DNA of 64,000 bases from Streptomyces megasporus. Its GTDB lineage: Bacteria > Actinomycetota > Actinomycetes > Streptomycetales > Streptomycetaceae. The notes under the pieces were generated by a model, which worked only from the letters and a program-made list of their open reading frames with translations, did no database searches and was not told where the DNA came from. The DNA lies in NCBI RefSeq assembly GCF_000718985.1, contig NZ_JODL01000011.1, positions 1-64,000 of the forward strand, given 5' to 3'. The translations under genes were made by a program, and so were the position numbers. Shown in pieces: positions 28,362-38,184 of the stretch (position 1 is the first letter of the stretch; every line of letters starts with the position of its first letter).

Positions 28362-29036
28362 TCACTCCGCGCCGGGCGCGGACGTCCCGTCCCGCGTCTC
28401 GGGAAGCGGCCCGGCGCCGAACCCGGTGAGCAGGGCCGAGATGGCGCGCTCGGTGGAGGCGGCCATGTCCACGGACTCCGGGGAGAGCAGCCACTGGACC
28501 TGGAGGCCGTCCATGACGGCGATGATCGCGTTGGCCGCGTCCCGCACGTCCAGGTCCTCGCGGACCTCGCCCAGCTCGCACGCCTCGGTCAGCGCCTCGA
28601 CCACGAGCGCGCGCAGGCCGGCGTAGCGGTCGCGGAAGTACTCCTGGGCGGGGTGGTCCTCGGTGACACTCTCCGCCGAGAGCACGGCGTACATGCGCAC
28701 GATGCCCTCGCGTTCGGCGTTGCGGCGCACGGTGTCGACCAGGTGCCGCAGGAACGCCAGGCCACGGGGGCGTTCGGGGCCCAGGTGCTCGATGTCGGTC
28801 CGATCGCGCAGCTCCAGGACACCGGCGAGCAGGAGCGCCTTGGAGCGGAAGTAGTGCAGCACGCCGGCCTGGGTGAGTCCGGCTCGGTCGGCGATCTCGG
28901 CCAGTGACGCGTTGTTGTACCCGCGGGCGGCGAAGGTCTCCATGGCGATGCGCAGGATCTCCTGGCTCCGCTGCCGGGCCTCCGGGCTCTTGGGGACGCG
29001 GGGCCGCCGCGCCCCGCCCGCCTTCTTCGCGTTCAC
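28362..29036 (-). CDS. TetR-family transcriptional regulator
   Basis: 224 aa from the GTG at 29036. The N-terminal helix-turn-helix is typical (LRIAMETFAARGYNNASLAE, then AGLTQAGVLHYFRSKALLL), followed by a helical ligand-binding domain. The gene is divergent from the GH3 gene, and the 16-bp near-palindrome at 29123-29138 between them is the likely operator. It probably represses the glycosidase genes and/or itself; the inducer is unknown. Confidence 0.92.
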   Translation of the reverse strand: MNAKKAGGARRPRVPKSPEARQRSQEILRIAMETFAARGYNNASLAEIADRAGLTQAGVLHYFRSKALLLAGVLELRDRTDIEHLGPERPRGLAFLRHLVDTVRRNAEREGIVRMYAVLSAESVTEDHPAQEYFRDRYAGLRALVVEALTEACELGEVREDLDVRDAANAIIAVMDGLQVQWLLSPESVDMAASTERAISALLTGFGAGPLPETRDGTSAPGAE

Positions 29037-29122
29037 CGGCCGCAGTCTACGGCCCCCCGACCGCCTCCTCACGGCCCGCCCGGGGCCCTCGGCGAGATCG
29101 GCGGGATCTCTCCACGGCAACT

Positions 29123-29138
29123 TACCAAGTACTCGGTA
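29123..29138. promoter_or_regulatory. TetR-type operator
   Basis: TACCAAGTACTCGGTA is symmetric at 14 of 16 positions. It lies 86 bp before the divergent TetR start and 63 bp before the GH3 start. Confidence 0.6.
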
Positions 29139-29201
29139 GGTGTGCTTTCATGCTCCCGTTCCGCCCGCTTCACGCCTCGTCGGAGGCCTGGAAGGACGCG
29201 C

Positions 29202-31886
29202 ATGAACTCCCTCTCCCATCCCGTCTCCGACCGGCCGCGGAACCGCCCGCCCACCTCCGGCCGGCCGGCGGACCCCGTGAACCCCGTGAACCCCGTGAAC
29301 CCCTTGGACGACGCCGAACTCCTGCGGCGCACAAGGGGTTTGGACCTGGAGTCCAAGGTCCGGCTGCTGACCGGGGCGGCCCTGTGGGATCTGCCCGACG
29401 AACCCCGGCTCGGCCTGCGCCCGGTGGTGATGTCCGACGGCCCGCAGGGCGTGCGCGGCACCGGCGCGGACCCCGACGCCAGAGGGCTGCTCGCCCCCGC
29501 GCCCAGCGCCGTGGGCGCGACCTGGGACCCGGAGACGGCCGAGCGGCTGGGACGTCTCTTCGCCGTCGAGGCCCGCCGCAAGGGCGTCGACGTGGTGCTG
29601 GCCCCGCTGCTGAACCTCCAGCGCACCCCCGTGGCCGGGCGGCACTTCGAGTACTTCTCCGAGGATCCCCTGCTCACCGCCGTCCTGGCCGCCGCCGTCG
29701 TCCGCGGTCTCCAGGGCCGCGGGGTGGCGGCGTGCCCCAAGCACTTCGTGGCCAACGACTCGGAGACCGACCGCACCCGCTACCGCTCCCGGATCGACGA
29801 GCGCACCCTGCGCGAGGTCTACCTGGCGCCCTTCGAGCAGGTCGTCGCCGAGGCCGGCCCGTGGAGCGTCATGGCGGCCTACTCGGGCACCGACGACGGC
29901 GTCGAGTCGGCTCCGATGAGCGAGCACCGGCGGCTGTTGCGCGGGGTCCTCAAGGGGGAGTTGGGCTTCGACGGCCCGGTGGTCAGCGACTGGGCCGCCA
30001 CCCGCTCCACCGTCGCCTCCGCCGTCGGCGGCCTCGACCTGGTGATGCCGGGGCCCGACGGCCCGTGGGGCGCGGCGCTCACGGCGGCGGTGCGCGCGGG
30101 CGAGGTGCCCGAGGAGCTCGTGGACGACAAGGTGCTGCGGCTGCTGCGGTTGGCCCGGCGCACCGGCCGGCTCGGCGATCCGTGGGAGCCCGGCACGCCC
30201 CCGCCGCCGCTCCCGGTGCGCGGGGGCGAACCGTCCGAAGTACCGCCCGAAGCGCCCTCCGAGGAGGAGTTCGCCCTGCTGCGGGAGATCGCCGCGCGCG
30301 GCACCGTCCTGCTCCGCGACGAGACCGGGCTGCTGCCGCTGGCCTTGGACGGCCTCGACGGCGACGCCGGCATCGCCCTGATCGGCCCGAACGCCGTGGA
30401 CCCCTACCTCCAGGGCGGCGGCAGCGCCTTCGTCCCGGCCGTCCGCACGGTCTCCTTCGCCGAGGGGCTCCGCGCGGCGCTGCCCGAGCGCGTACGGCTC
30501 ACCACGCACCGCGGCGGCGACTCCCGCCGCCGGCCGCCCTTCGTCCCCGCCGCCCTGCTCACCGACCCCGACGGCAGCGGACCGGGCGTCCGCGCGGACC
30601 ACCTGGCCGCCGACGGGCGGCGGCTCGGCGGGGACGTCCGCGCCACCGGAGACTGGGGCGGCTACGGCGACTTCCCGCCCGACACCCACCGGGTGGTGCT
30701 GCGCACCGCCCTCACTCTCGACGAACCCGGCACGCACCACCTGGAGTTCGGCTGCGTGGGCCGGTTCCGGGTGGACGTGGACGGCGAGACGGTGTTCCGA
30801 GGGGACGACGACCGGGGCGTCGGCCTGGTCCTGGACTCCAGCCACAACCACCCCCGCACGCACGGCGTCGAGGTGACCGTCGACGGCACCGGGCCGCGCC
30901 GCGTCGAGGTGACCGTCGACCTGACCGTCGTGGACGCCGACGGGTACGGCCGCTTCGTCACCGCCCACCTGCGTCTGCGTCCGCCGGGGCCCTCGCCACA
31001 GGAGGAGATCGCCGAGGCGGTCGCCGCGGCCCGCCGGGCCGACGTCGCCGTCGTGGTGGTGGGCACCAACGAGGAGGTCGAGTCGGAGGGCTGGGACCGC
31101 ACCGGCCTGGAACTGCCCGCGCCGCAGGACGAGTTGGTGCGACGGGTGGTCGCCGCCAACCCCCGGACCGTCGTGGTGGTCAACGCGGGCGCACCCGTCC
31201 TGCTGCCCTGGGCCGACGAGGTGCCGGCGCTGCTGTGGGCCTGGCTGCCGGGCCAGGAGGCCGGACACGCGCTGGCCGACGTGCTGCTGGGCCGCGTCGA
31301 GCCCGCCGGACGCCTCCCGTGGACCCTGCCGGCCCGCGCCGAGGACGTGCCGGTGCCCGACGCCCTGCCGGTCGACGGGACCGTGACCTACTCCGAGGGC
31401 GTCCACATCGGGCACCGCGCCTGGGACCGGGCCGGCCTGACGCCCGCCTTCCCCTTCGGACACGGCCTGGGCTGGACGACCTGGGCCTACGAGTCCGCCC
31501 GCGCCACCCCCGCGGCACGGGACGGCGCGGGCGGGTTCCGGGTGACGGTGGAGCTGGCCAACACCGGCCCCCGCGAGGGGCGGGAGACCGTCCAGGTCTA
31601 TCTGGAGGCGCCTACGGAGGGCCCCGAGCGCCCCCCGCGCACGCTCGCCGGGTTCACCACCGTCCGGGCCGCGGCCGGCGACCGCGTCCACGCCGACGTG
31701 GACGTCCCCGCCCGCGCCTTCCGCGTCTGGGACGCGGACCGGGGCGGTTGGACGGTCCCACCCGGCCGGTACCGGCTGCGCGTCGGGCGGTCCAGCCGTG
31801 ATCTGCGGCTCTCCGTCGAGGTCGAGATCGGCGTCGAGGCCGGGAGCGAAGCCGGCGTCGAGACGGGTGCCGGCACCGGCGCCTGA
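29202..31886 (+). CDS. GH3 family beta-glucosidase
   Basis: 894 aa from the ATG at 29202 with GGAAGG upstream. It hydrolyses terminal beta-linked glucose or related sugars. Substrate-binding GPQGVRG and KHFVANDSE are present, with catalytic nucleophile Asp263 in VVSDWAAT. A PA14-like insertion lies around residues 450-570 (VVLRTALTLDEPGTHHLEFG), followed by the GH3 C-terminal domain and a fibronectin-III-like tail. No signal peptide, so it is probably cytosolic and acts on imported oligosaccharides. The N-terminus has a PVNPVNPVNP repeat from a 9-bp tandem repeat. It is followed 110 bp later by a secreted GH30. Confidence 0.93.
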   Translation: MNSLSHPVSDRPRNRPPTSGRPADPVNPVNPVNPLDDAELLRRTRGLDLESKVRLLTGAALWDLPDEPRLGLRPVVMSDGPQGVRGTGADPDARGLLAPAPSAVGATWDPETAERLGRLFAVEARRKGVDVVLAPLLNLQRTPVAGRHFEYFSEDPLLTAVLAAAVVRGLQGRGVAACPKHFVANDSETDRTRYRSRIDERTLREVYLAPFEQVVAEAGPWSVMAAYSGTDDGVESAPMSEHRRLLRGVLKGELGFDGPVVSDWAATRSTVASAVGGLDLVMPGPDGPWGAALTAAVRAGEVPEELVDDKVLRLLRLARRTGRLGDPWEPGTPPPPLPVRGGEPSEVPPEAPSEEEFALLREIAARGTVLLRDETGLLPLALDGLDGDAGIALIGPNAVDPYLQGGGSAFVPAVRTVSFAEGLRAALPERVRLTTHRGGDSRRRPPFVPAALLTDPDGSGPGVRADHLAADGRRLGGDVRATGDWGGYGDFPPDTHRVVLRTALTLDEPGTHHLEFGCVGRFRVDVDGETVFRGDDDRGVGLVLDSSHNHPRTHGVEVTVDGTGPRRVEVTVDLTVVDADGYGRFVTAHLRLRPPGPSPQEEIAEAVAAARRADVAVVVVGTNEEVESEGWDRTGLELPAPQDELVRRVVAANPRTVVVVNAGAPVLLPWADEVPALLWAWLPGQEAGHALADVLLGRVEPAGRLPWTLPARAEDVPVPDALPVDGTVTYSEGVHIGHRAWDRAGLTPAFPFGHGLGWTTWAYESARATPAARDGAGGFRVTVELANTGPREGRETVQVYLEAPTEGPERPPRTLAGFTTVRAAAGDRVHADVDVPARAFRVWDADRGGWTVPPGRYRLRVGRSSRDLRLSVEVEIGVEAGSEAGVETGAGTGA

Positions 31887-31995
31887 ACCAGGGGCGGCCG
31901 AACGCCCGTCCGGCCGCCCCGGCTCCCACACCAACCCCCACACCCCCCACGACACTCCCCCCACCACACCCCCCCCACGAAAAGGAGCCGCACCG

Positions 31996-33915
31996 ATGGC
32001 ACTCACCCTTCGAAGAGGCACCTCCGGGCGTCCGGTCCGCCGGGCCGCCCTCGCGGCGTTCGGCACCCTGCTCCTCGCCGGCGGCGGCCTGGCCGTCACC
32101 GGCCCCGACACCGCGCGGGCGGCCGACCCCACCGCGCGGGTGTGGACCACCACCCCCGACGGGGCCAGGAAGCTCGCGGACGGCGGCACCGTCCCCTTCA
32201 CCTCCCGGCCGCAGTCGATCGACATCCGCGTCGACGCGAACAGCACCGCGCAGCGCTTCACCGGCGCCGGCGCCTCCGTCACCGAGGCGTCCGCGCACCT
32301 GATCCGGCGGCTCCCCCAGGGGCAGCGGGACTCCCTGCTGGAGTCGCTGTTCTCCGAGGAGAACGGCATCGGCCTCAACTACCTGCGCCAGCCGCTCGGC
32401 AGCACCGACTTCGACGCCGACGCGAGCCACTCCACCTACGAGGACACGCGCGGCAACTTCACCATCGCCCGCGACCTGCCGGAGATCGTCCCCGTCCTGA
32501 AGCAGGCCGTCTCCATCAACCCGGACATCCGCTTCATGGGCTCCCCCTGGTCGCCGCCCGCGTGGATGAAGACCGGTGGATCGCTGAACGGCGGCAGCCT
32601 GAAGCCCGAGCACCACCAGGACTACGCCGACTACCTGGTCAAGGCCATCCGCGCGTACCGGCAGCAGGGCATCACCCTCACCGACCTGACGGTGCAGAAC
32701 GAGCCCCTGTTCGCCACCACCTACCCGTCCATGAGCATGACCGCGGCCGAGCAGGCCGCGTTCCTGAAGGTCCTGGACCGCACCCTGACCGCCGCGGGCC
32801 TGCCCACCAACGTGCTCGCCCACGACCACAACTGGGACCGTCCCGACTACCCGCTGGCCGTCCTCGACGCCACCCGCGGCATCGACCGGGTCATCGGCGC
32901 CGCCTTCCACTGCTACGGCGGTTCCCCCGAGGCCCAGGACCGGATCCGCCAGGCCGGCAAGCGGGTCTTCTTCACCGAGTGCTCCGGCACGGACAGCGCC
33001 GACCCCGCCGCCACCTTCGCCGACACCCTCCGCTGGCACGCGGAGAACCTCGTCGTCCGCAACATGCGCAACGGCGGCGAGACCGTGATCACCTGGAACC
33101 TCGCCCTCGACGCGGACGGCGGCCCGCACCAGGGCCACTGCGGCACCCGGTGCAACGGCGTGGTGGAGATCGCGGGCGACCGCGTGACCCGGGGCGCCGA
33201 GTACTACGTCCTCGGCCACGTCACGAGGTTCGTCGAGCCCGGGGCCGTCCGGGTCGGCTCCACCAGCCAGGGACCGGGCGGCGTGCAGAACGTCGTCTTC
33301 CGCAACCCCGACGGCTCGCGGGCCGCGTACGTGGTGAACACCGCCTCCTCCGCCCAGCGGTTCTCGATCACCGAGAACGGGCGCTCGCTCTCCCACGAGC
33401 TGCCCGCCGGCGCCGTGGCCACCTTCGTCTGGGGCGACGGCACCACCCCGCCGCCCTCCGACGCCATCGACCCGGACCGCTGGTACCAGGTGGTCAACAC
33501 GGGCAGCGGTCGCTGCCTGGACGCGGCGGACTGGGGCACGGCGGACGGCACGCGGCTCCAGCAGTGGGCGTGCGGCTCCCCCGACCAGGCCAACCAGAAC
33601 TGGCGGCTGATCCCCGTCGGCGACGGCCAGCACCGGGTGGTCAACCGGCACAACTCCAAGGTGTGGGACGTCGACGGCGGCTCCGGGGCGACCGCCGACG
33701 GCACCCGGGTCCACCTGTGGAGTCACACGGGCAACACCAATCAGCACTGGTACGCGGAGCCGGTCGGCACCGGCGCCCACCGGTTCGTCGCCCACCACAG
33801 CGGCAAGTGCCTGACCGTCGAGGGCGGCTCCACCGCGGACGGCGCCGGCCTGTCCCAGCGGACGTGCGACGGCTCGGCGGCCCAGTCCTTCCGCCTGGTG
33901 GCGACCTCCCTCTGA
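31996..33915 (+). CDS. Secreted GH30 glucanase with CBM13 domain
   Basis: 639 aa; ATG with AAAGGAG upstream. The signal peptide includes RRAALAAFGTLLLAGGG, with cleavage near TARAAD. The GH30 (beta/alpha)8 domain has the catalytic acid Glu236 (TVQNEPL), the nucleophile Glu328 (FFTECSGT) and the SPWSPPAWMK motif. A linker leads to a C-terminal ricin-type CBM13 with QxW repeats (LQQWACG, VHLWSH). Family members include glucosylceramidases and endo-beta-1,6-glucanases; with the adjacent GH3, a beta-glucan role is likely. Confidence 0.93.
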   Translation: MALTLRRGTSGRPVRRAALAAFGTLLLAGGGLAVTGPDTARAADPTARVWTTTPDGARKLADGGTVPFTSRPQSIDIRVDANSTAQRFTGAGASVTEASAHLIRRLPQGQRDSLLESLFSEENGIGLNYLRQPLGSTDFDADASHSTYEDTRGNFTIARDLPEIVPVLKQAVSINPDIRFMGSPWSPPAWMKTGGSLNGGSLKPEHHQDYADYLVKAIRAYRQQGITLTDLTVQNEPLFATTYPSMSMTAAEQAAFLKVLDRTLTAAGLPTNVLAHDHNWDRPDYPLAVLDATRGIDRVIGAAFHCYGGSPEAQDRIRQAGKRVFFTECSGTDSADPAATFADTLRWHAENLVVRNMRNGGETVITWNLALDADGGPHQGHCGTRCNGVVEIAGDRVTRGAEYYVLGHVTRFVEPGAVRVGSTSQGPGGVQNVVFRNPDGSRAAYVVNTASSAQRFSITENGRSLSHELPAGAVATFVWGDGTTPPPSDAIDPDRWYQVVNTGSGRCLDAADWGTADGTRLQQWACGSPDQANQNWRLIPVGDGQHRVVNRHNSKVWDVDGGSGATADGTRVHLWSHTGNTNQHWYAEPVGTGAHRFVAHHSGKCLTVEGGSTADGAGLSQRTCDGSAAQSFRLVATSL

Positions 33916-33933
33916 CCCCACCCGCTCGCCCTC

Positions 33934-33960
33934 GGGCCCGGTCGCGCGGCGACCGGGCCC
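33934..33960 (+). terminator. Terminator after GH30 gene
   Basis: A perfect 12-bp stem (33934-33945 with 33949-33960) with a 3-nt loop, 18 bp after the stop codon. Confidence 0.75.
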
Positions 33961-34023
33961 TTCGGCGTGTTCGGGGACCTCCTCGCGGACCGGACCGGTC
34001 CGAGCACCGGTGACCTGCGGCCG

Positions 34024-35661
34024 TCACCGGCGCAGCAGTTCCTCCAGGGACTCGGCCACGGCCGACGCGGCGAAGCCGAAGGGCTCGATGACCAGGTCGA
34101 CGCCCTCGGCCCGCAGTTGCCCGGCCACGCGACGGGAGTGCGCGGTGAGCGCGACCACGCCCCGGTACCGGTGGTGCCGCAGTCCGTGCAACAGGACCTT
34201 GTTGGTCTCCGGAACCGGGATCGTGCTGATCACGCACCGGGCCCGGCCCAGCGGCAGGGCCTCCAGGAAGTGCACGTCCTCGGCGCTGCCGAAGACGGCG
34301 GTCACCCCGGTCCGGTCGTTGCGCCGCACGCGGTGCGGGTCGAAGTCGACCGCCAGCACCCGGTGTCCGGCCGCGCCCAGCCGGTCGGCCAGGAGACCGC
34401 CGAAGCGGCCCAGCCCGTAGAGGATGACGTCGACCTCGTGGTGGGCCGCCGGAAGCCGGGCCGTGCGGCCGTCGCTCCGGTCGAACCGCGTCAACCACCG
34501 CTCCACGCGCCGGTAGATCTGCTGCGAATAGAGGATGAGGTAGGTGGAGCCGCCGATGGTGACCAGCCCGACGACGGTGATCAGGCTGACGGTGGCGCTG
34601 GTGATGTGGCCGAGGCCGTACCCGAGCGCGGCGAGGATCAGGGAGAACTCCGAGATCTGGGCGACCGTGAGCCCGGCGAGGAACCCCACCCGCACCGGGT
34701 AGCGCATGGCGGTCATGATGACGACCACGATCAGCGGATTGCCGACGAGCACGAACGCGGAGAAGACCAGCGCCTCGACGAGCTGCGTGCCGGCGTCGTC
34801 GAACTCCAGCCGGGCGCCCAGCTCCAGGAAGAAGAAGAGCAGGAGGAAGTCGCGCAGGCTGACCAGCCTGGCCCCCATGGCGTCGCGGTAGGGGGTGCCC
34901 GCCAGGGAGACGCCCGCCAGGAACGCCCCGACCTCGGAACTGAAGCCCAGCCACTCGCTCAGCGCGGCGACCGACACGGCGTAGGCCACGCCGAAGAGCA
35001 GCAGCAGTTCCTGGGACCGGGCGACGTGGTGCAGCAGGTGGGGCAGGACGTGGCGCGTGAGGAGGGCGACGCCCGCCAGCAGCCCCAGCCCCTTGGCGAA
35101 GACCAGCGCCACCTCCAGGGCCATGCTGTCGGCGGTGCCGCCGGTCCGCTGCCCGAACGCGGTCAGCGCGATCATCACCAGCACCACGACGATGTCCTGG
35201 ACGATGAGGAAGCCCACCGCGATGCGGCCGTGGAGCTCGTCCAACTCCCGCTTGTCGGAGAGCAGCTTCACGATGATGATCGTGGAGGAGAAGGTGAGCG
35301 CGACCGCGACGTAGAGCGCCGTCACGGTGTCCATGCCCAGCGCGAGGGCGATCAGGTAGCCGATCACCGAGGTGAACAGGACCTGACCGAGACCGGTGGC
35401 CAGGGCCACGGGTCCGGTGGTGCGGACCAGGTGCAGGTCCAGCCGGAGCCCCACCAGGAACAGCAGCACCGCGATGCCCAGTCGGGCGAGCAGTTCGACG
35501 GTGCCCTCGGACTCCACCCAGCCGGTGCCCGTCGGGCCGACCAGGATGCCGACCCCGATGAAGGCGACGATCAGCGGTTGCCGCAGTTTGACGGCCAGCA
35601 GCCCCACCGCGGCCGAGATGGCGAGGACCGCGGCGACGATGGAGAAGTCGTGCGCTTCCAT
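34024..35661 (-). CDS. Kef-type cation:proton antiporter (CPA2)
   Basis: 545 aa. About twelve membrane helices form the CPA2 exchanger (PLIVAFIGVGILVGP at the start, VGFLIVQDIVVVLVMIALT in the core). A C-terminal TrkA-N/RCK domain follows, with the nucleotide loop DVILYGLGRFGGLLADRLG. It exports K+ or other cations for protons and is controlled by ligand binding to the RCK domain. The universal stress protein gene lies upstream in the same direction, and the pair may belong to a stress response. Confidence 0.92.
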   Translation of the reverse strand: MEAHDFSIVAAVLAISAAVGLLAVKLRQPLIVAFIGVGILVGPTGTGWVESEGTVELLARLGIAVLLFLVGLRLDLHLVRTTGPVALATGLGQVLFTSVIGYLIALALGMDTVTALYVAVALTFSSTIIIVKLLSDKRELDELHGRIAVGFLIVQDIVVVLVMIALTAFGQRTGGTADSMALEVALVFAKGLGLLAGVALLTRHVLPHLLHHVARSQELLLLFGVAYAVSVAALSEWLGFSSEVGAFLAGVSLAGTPYRDAMGARLVSLRDFLLLFFFLELGARLEFDDAGTQLVEALVFSAFVLVGNPLIVVVIMTAMRYPVRVGFLAGLTVAQISEFSLILAALGYGLGHITSATVSLITVVGLVTIGGSTYLILYSQQIYRRVERWLTRFDRSDGRTARLPAAHHEVDVILYGLGRFGGLLADRLGAAGHRVLAVDFDPHRVRRNDRTGVTAVFGSAEDVHFLEALPLGRARCVISTIPVPETNKVLLHGLRHHRYRGVVALTAHSRRVAGQLRAEGVDLVIEPFGFAASAVAESLEELLRR

Positions 35662-35698
35662 GGCTTCCGCTCGCTCAGGGTGGGGCGGATGGAGAGCG

Positions 35699-35733
35699 GT
35701 CCCGAGCGGGACAGGAGCGGTCCCGAGCGGGAC
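35699..35733. repeat. Tandem pair of short hairpins
   Basis: GTCCCGAGCGGGAC occurs at 35699-35712 and 35720-35733, a 21-bp repeat pitch. Each copy is a 5-bp self-complementary hairpin. The pair lies between the universal stress and antiporter genes and may act on mRNA stability or termination. Confidence 0.5.
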
Positions 35734-35748
35734 GCGAGCGGGGCGACG

Positions 35749-36606
35749 TCACCGTTCGGCGTTCGGGACGACCAGTACGTCGCACGGTGACCGGACCACC
35801 ACGTGCCGGGCGACGCTGCCGAGGAAGGTGTAGCCGAGGCCGGAGCGCGTCCCCGTGCCGACCGCGACCAGATCGGCTCCCAGGCTCTCGGCCCGTTCCG
35901 GCACGGTGTCCTGCGCTCGTCCCGGCACGACCAGGACGCGGTCGGGTCTCGGGTGCAGGGTGTCCGCCAGCCGTTCGATGCCTGGGCGGGCCTGCTCGAC
36001 GACCGCGCTCCGCAGTTGTTCCAGTCCGGCGTCGTCCACGCCCTGTTGGAGCAGCAGACGTTCGCCGGGCACGAGACCGGCGTGCAGCACCAGGTGCTCC
36101 GCCTCGGGGGTCAGCCCGGTGCCGACGCGGGCGGCCTCGCGGGAGACCTCCGAGTCGTCGACGGCGAGCAGGACCCTGCGGTACGCGGTGTCCGCCGGGC
36201 GTCTGACGATCAGGGTCGGGACCCCGCTCGCCCGCACCAGGTTCGCGGGAACGCCCCCGATGGAGGCGTCCGGCCGCCGGTGCGCTCCGTGGGCCCCCAC
36301 CACCAGCAGGTCCGCGTCCGTCTTCCGCGCCTCGTCCAAAAGGGCGTGCCCGGTCCGGCCGAACCGCAGTCCGGTTTCGACGTTCTCCCCGCCGTCCGCG
36401 TACCGGCGGGTCCGGGAGCGCAACCGCGCCCCGGCGAACTCCACCAGGTCGGGATCGACGCCGGGGGACAGGACGTGCACCACGCGGACGCGGGCGCCGT
36501 GGGCCGTGGCGAGCGCGACGGCGCGGTCGGCGGCTTCTCCTCCGTGCTCGGAGAGGTCGGTGGCCGCCAGTACGCACTGGGGTGGCACTGAGTACATCGG
36601 CATCAC
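35749..36606 (-). CDS. Universal stress protein, two UspA domains
   Basis: 285 aa in the longest form. Two UspA-like halves are visible: residues about 10-140 (VLAATDLSEHGGEAADRAV, LLVVGAHGAHRR) and 145-285 (VLLAVDDSEVSREAARVG, VAVGTGTRSGLGY, SVARHVVVRSPCDVLVV). The second half has the ATP-binding-type G-x2-G-x9-G(S/T) pattern. Starts at 36606 (GTG), 36603 and 36597 are all in frame; GAGG lies just before. It is probably co-transcribed with the antiporter. Confidence 0.9.
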   Translation of the reverse strand: MMPMYSVPPQCVLAATDLSEHGGEAADRAVALATAHGARVRVVHVLSPGVDPDLVEFAGARLRSRTRRYADGGENVETGLRFGRTGHALLDEARKTDADLLVVGAHGAHRRPDASIGGVPANLVRASGVPTLIVRRPADTAYRRVLLAVDDSEVSREAARVGTGLTPEAEHLVLHAGLVPGERLLLQQGVDDAGLEQLRSAVVEQARPGIERLADTLHPRPDRVLVVPGRAQDTVPERAESLGADLVAVGTGTRSGLGYTFLGSVARHVVVRSPCDVLVVPNAER

Positions 36607-36822
36607 CCTCAGTTCACTGTCCTGAATGTCAGGTTAGTGGCTTTGGAGGAAGTCGACAGCACCACGGTCCGCCGATGTTTCGCCCCACGACACACGGACA
36701 CTCGCACACCCGATCAGAGGAATACCCCATATACCCGAATCATGCGGTGTGTACCCCGGCCGTGCGAACCCGGCCGCACGCCCACGGAACCTGGACGCAG
36801 CACCCCATCCAGGGAGGCACCA

Positions 36823-37962
36823 GTGAAAGCCGTCGTCTACAAGGAACCGTTCAAGGTGGCCGTGGAGGACGTACCCGACCCGCGGATCGAGCACCCCAAC
36901 GACGTGATCGTCAAGGTCACCACCACCGCGATCTGCGGCTCCGACCTGCACATGTACGAGGGGCGCACCGGAGCGGAACCGGGCATCGTCTTCGGCCACG
37001 AGAACATGGGCATCGTGGAGGAGACCGGACCGGGCGTCACCTCGATCCACCAGGGGGACCGGGTGGTCCTCCCGTTCAACGTGGCCTGTGGGTTCTGCAA
37101 GAACTGCCTGGCCGGTAGGACGGGCTTCTGCCTGACCGTCAACGAGGGCTTCGCCGGCGGCGCCTACGGCTACGTGTCGATGGGGCCCTTCACCGGTGGA
37201 CAGGCGCAGTACCTGCGGGTGCCCTACGCCGACTTCAACTGCCTGAAGCTGCCCCCGGGCGACGAGCACGAGGACGACTTCGCGCTGCTGGCCGACATCT
37301 TCCCCACCGGCTACCACGCGACCGAGCTGGCACACGTCTCCCCCGGGGAGTCGGTGTGCGTGTTCGGCGCCGGACCGGTCGGGCTGATGGCGTCCTACTC
37401 CGCGCTCCTGCGCGGCGCGTCCCGCGTCTTCGTCGTCGACCGGCAGCCGGACCGGCTGCGTGTCGCGCACGAGATCGGCGCGATCCCGATCGACTACAGC
37501 AAGGGGGACGCCGCCGAGCAGATCAGGGAGCAGACGGACGGCGAGGGCACGGACAAGGGCATCGACGCCGTGGGCTATCAGGCCACGGTGGCCGAGGGCC
37601 AGGAGCAGCCGGCGATGGTGCTCAACACCCTGGTCGAGTCCGTGCGTCCCACCGGGATGCTCGGCGTCGTGGGCCTCTACGTCCCCTCGGACCCCGGCGG
37701 CCCCAGCGACAGCGCGAAGAAGGGCGAACTGCTCGTCAAGATCGGCAAGTTCTTCGAGAAGGGCCTGCGCATGGGCACCGGCCAGGCGAACGTCAAGTCG
37801 TACAACCGCCAGTTGCGCGACATGATCATCGCCGGGCGGGCCAACCCCAGCTTCGTGGTCTCCCACCGGCTGCCGCTGGCCAAGGCACCCGAGGCCTACG
37901 AGAGCTTCGACAAGCGGGAGAACGGCTGGACGAAGGTCCTGCTCAAGCCCCAGATGGCCTGA
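36823..37962 (+). CDS. Glutathione-independent formaldehyde dehydrogenase-like enzyme
   Basis: 379 aa from a GTG with AGGGAGG upstream. Medium-chain zinc dehydrogenase: catalytic zinc ligands are TAICGSDLHMY (Cys) and FGHEN, with a structural zinc lobe CGFCKNC...FC. The Rossmann loop is CVFGAGPVGLMAS, and the enlarged C-terminal region (KSYNRQLRDMI) fits the FdhA-like, glutathione-independent class. It probably oxidises formaldehyde or another aldehyde with bound NAD. It is divergent from the universal stress gene and followed by a strong terminator. Confidence 0.9.
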   Translation: MKAVVYKEPFKVAVEDVPDPRIEHPNDVIVKVTTTAICGSDLHMYEGRTGAEPGIVFGHENMGIVEETGPGVTSIHQGDRVVLPFNVACGFCKNCLAGRTGFCLTVNEGFAGGAYGYVSMGPFTGGQAQYLRVPYADFNCLKLPPGDEHEDDFALLADIFPTGYHATELAHVSPGESVCVFGAGPVGLMASYSALLRGASRVFVVDRQPDRLRVAHEIGAIPIDYSKGDAAEQIREQTDGEGTDKGIDAVGYQATVAEGQEQPAMVLNTLVESVRPTGMLGVVGLYVPSDPGGPSDSAKKGELLVKIGKFFEKGLRMGTGQANVKSYNRQLRDMIIAGRANPSFVVSHRLPLAKAPEAYESFDKRENGWTKVLLKPQMA

Positions 37963-37975
37963 CGCGCCCCACCCC

Positions 37976-38003
37976 GTGCCCCCGCGCCCGAGCGCGGGGG
38001 CAC
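37976..38003 (+). terminator. Terminator after formaldehyde dehydrogenase-like gene
   Basis: A perfect 12-bp stem (37976-37987 with 37992-38003) and 4-nt loop, 14 bp beyond the stop. Confidence 0.8.
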
Positions 38004-38184
38004 GGTCGTCCTCGGCGCGATCCTCGGGACGGCGCTCGGGCCGAGGACGCGTCGGCCCGGCGTCCGACGACAGCGGTGCCGGCGGAAGACCGGGGAAAGC
38101 CGAGAAAGGCGGGAAAGCCAGGGGTAAAGCCGGCGGGAGGCGAGTGCTCCCTCCCAGGTCAGAAGCGATGTGCGACGCGGAGTC

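Noticed and set aside
29148..32378. Very long minus-strand open frame (about 1076 codons) over the GH3/GH30 genes
   Set aside because: It is the mirror of a GC-rich coding strand; its protein is low-complexity Gly/Arg/Val with no domain, whereas the plus-strand genes carry clear catalytic motifs.
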